DNA of 6,250 bases, from positions 1 through 6,250 of the forward strand of contig JAISKW010000045.1 of the NCBI GenBank assembly GCA_031260775.1. The letters are read 5' to 3'. Shown piece by piece: positions 5,941 through 6,250 of this stretch. Every line of letters starts with the position of its first letter. Position 1 is the first letter of the stretch. The notes under the pieces were generated by a model. That model had not been told where the DNA came from. It made no database searches and saw only the letters and a program-made list of their open reading frames with translations. The position numbers were made by a program, and so were the translations under genes. The DNA is from Christensenellaceae bacterium. Its GTDB lineage: Bacteria; Bacillota; Clostridia; Christensenellales; DTU072.

Positions 5941-5971
5941 CGCTTTTTTAGAAAAGCGATTCCCCTCCCCG
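5928..5971. repeat. Long palindromic element immediately after dapA
   Basis: The left arm 5928-5947 pairs with the right arm 5952-5971 around a TTAG loop. The inner stem is CGCTTTT/AAAAGCG, then AA/TT, GGGG/CCCC, A/T, GGGG/CCCC and C/G. The only defects are unpaired G5934 and A5959. This gives about 19 base pairs, far more than an ordinary terminator stem, and no T-tract follows. Its core is repeated exactly at the right edge of the window, which points to a dispersed palindromic repeat. It may also protect the 3' end of the dapA message. Confidence 0.75.
5935..5957 (+). repeat. 23-nt direct repeat, copy 1
   Basis: Starting GGGGAACGCTTTTTTAGAAA, this 23-nt segment is identical to 6228-6250. 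It covers most of the left arm, the loop and part of the right arm of the palindrome after dapA. Confidence 0.8.
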
Positions 5972-5978
5972 AACCCCT

Positions 5979-6003
5979 CCCCTTTGAAAAACTGTTTCAG
6001 GGG
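5979..6003. repeat. Second hairpin with C/G-rich base
   Basis: CCCC (5979-5982) pairs with GGGG (6000-6003), and TGAAA (5985-5989) with TTTCA (5995-5999), with TT unpaired and an AACTG loop. The left flank repeats CCCCTCCCC, present at 5962-5970 and 5974-5982, so the G-rich arm at 5929-5938 could pair with either copy and alternative folds are possible. Confidence 0.45.
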
Positions 6004-6049
6004 GAATGTTTTCCGAAAAGAAATTAGAACGGATATTTAGGTTATACAC

Positions 6050-6088
6050 AAAGGGCGCGTACTATTGCGCCCTTTTCCTTTTGTTTTT
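6050..6088 (+). terminator. Intrinsic terminator of the asd-dapA operon
   Basis: AAAGGGCGC (6050-6058) and GCGCCCTTT (6067-6075) form a perfect 9-bp stem with an 8-nt loop. A T-rich tract, TTTTCCTTTTGTTTTT (6073-6088), follows. It lies about 135 nt after the dapA stop and is oriented for plus-strand transcription. It is the clearest terminator in the window. Confidence 0.88.
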
Positions 6089-6090
6089 GC

Positions 6091-6112
6091 GGATTCTTTC
6101 GGGGAGTGGGAA
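6091..6112 (+). repeat. 22-nt direct repeat, copy 2
   Basis: It matches 5919-5940 at 20 of 22 positions, with core TTTCGGGGAGTGGGAA. Unlike copy 1 it is not followed by the CGCTTTT hairpin core, so the two copies have different right-hand contexts. Confidence 0.6.
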
Positions 6113-6139
6113 ACACAATATGAAAGGGAGGGGGATGCT

Positions 6140-6169
6140 AAGGGGGAGGACAGGATGTCCTCTCCCCTT
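6140..6169. repeat. Palindrome with 13-bp stem
   Basis: AAGGGGGAGGACA (6140-6152) pairs with TGTCCTCTCCCCTT (6156-6169) around a GGA triloop, with one unpaired T on the right. The sequence after it is GCTTTAATAG, not a real T-tract, so it is more likely another palindromic repeat than a terminator. Confidence 0.6.
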
Positions 6170-6188
6170 GCTTTAATAGTGAGCGCGC

Positions 6189-6218
6189 GCCCGAAGGGCA
6201 TGCAACGCGAAGCGTGCC
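6189..6218. repeat. Pair of short hairpins with GAA loops
   Basis: GCCC-GAA-GGGC (6189-6199) is followed by ACGC-GAA-GCGT (6205-6215), the second extendable by two pairs if A6204 is bulged. Different stems sharing the same GAA loop suggest a structured repeat unit conserved by compensatory change. Confidence 0.45.
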
Positions 6219-6227
6219 GCGAGAACA

Positions 6228-6250
6228 GGGGAACGCTTTTTTAGAAAAGC
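6228..6250 (+). repeat. 23-nt direct repeat, copy 2 (runs off the window)
   Basis: Identical over all 23 nt to 5935-5957. In copy 1 the match continues into a palindrome right arm, so a second full hairpin probably begins here and is cut by the window edge. The left flank differs (GAGAACA rather than the G-rich repeat), placing the left boundary of the shared unit near its G run. Confidence 0.78.

Noticed and set aside
5928..5971. Intrinsic terminator directly after dapA
   Set aside because: The stem is long and strong but is followed by AACCCC rather than a T-tract; the proper terminator is at 6050-6088.
6125..6150. G-quadruplex in the G-rich stretch
   Set aside because: Only three runs of three or more G are present, so a three-tier quadruplex is not supported, and the last run is better explained by the 6140-6169 stem.

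Overview
The window carries six protein genes on two divergent arms, separated by a 326-nt regulatory and repeat-rich gap. The gene content, sigma-A-type promoters (TTGAAA/TATAAT, TTGACG/TATAAT) and mid-GC composition suggest an anaerobic, Clostridia-like member of the Bacillota, possibly gut-derived. A glycyl-radical-enzyme activase, which is an oxygen-sensitive system, supports the anaerobic lifestyle. The taxonomic placement is inference, since no rRNA or marker gene is present.

Left arm (minus strand, read right to left): a radical SAM glycyl-radical-enzyme activase with two extra 4Fe-4S motifs (2774-3688), then uracil-DNA glycosylase ung (2096-2743) 30 nt later, then after a 111-nt gap with its own promoter a sodium:solute symporter (422-1984). 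The symporter stop is followed 1 nt later by a TTG-initiated membrane protein that runs off the left edge (1-420). The glycyl radical enzyme that the activase would serve is not in the window.

Central gap (3689-4014): a promoter for the activase with a perfect 18-bp palindrome between promoter and start codon, resembling a Rex (NADH/NAD+ sensor) operator; a degenerate TTCAC-headed array of about 17-nt units with GC-rich inverted repeats; and a near-consensus promoter for asd whose -35/-10 spacer contains a run of nine C.

Right arm (plus strand): asd (4015-5013) and dapA (5028-5915), 14 nt apart. Together they convert aspartyl phosphate to aspartate semialdehyde and condense it with pyruvate to give hydroxy-tetrahydrodipicolinate, the entry to the lysine and meso-diaminopimelate pathway. 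At their junction a small hairpin lies between an AAGGA motif and the dapA ATG and may bring the two into register.

Right intergenic region (5916-6250): a cluster of palindromes and repeats, including a long hairpin directly after dapA whose 23-nt core recurs exactly at the window edge, and a clear intrinsic terminator (6050-6088). It looks like a nest of interspersed palindromic elements rather than coding sequence.

The genes themselves are ordinary. The most interesting material is regulatory: the poly-C promoter spacer, the hairpin-bridged Shine-Dalgarno, the promoter placed almost on the symporter start codon, the Rex-like site and the repeat families. I did not see a new defence, mobile or biosynthetic system.
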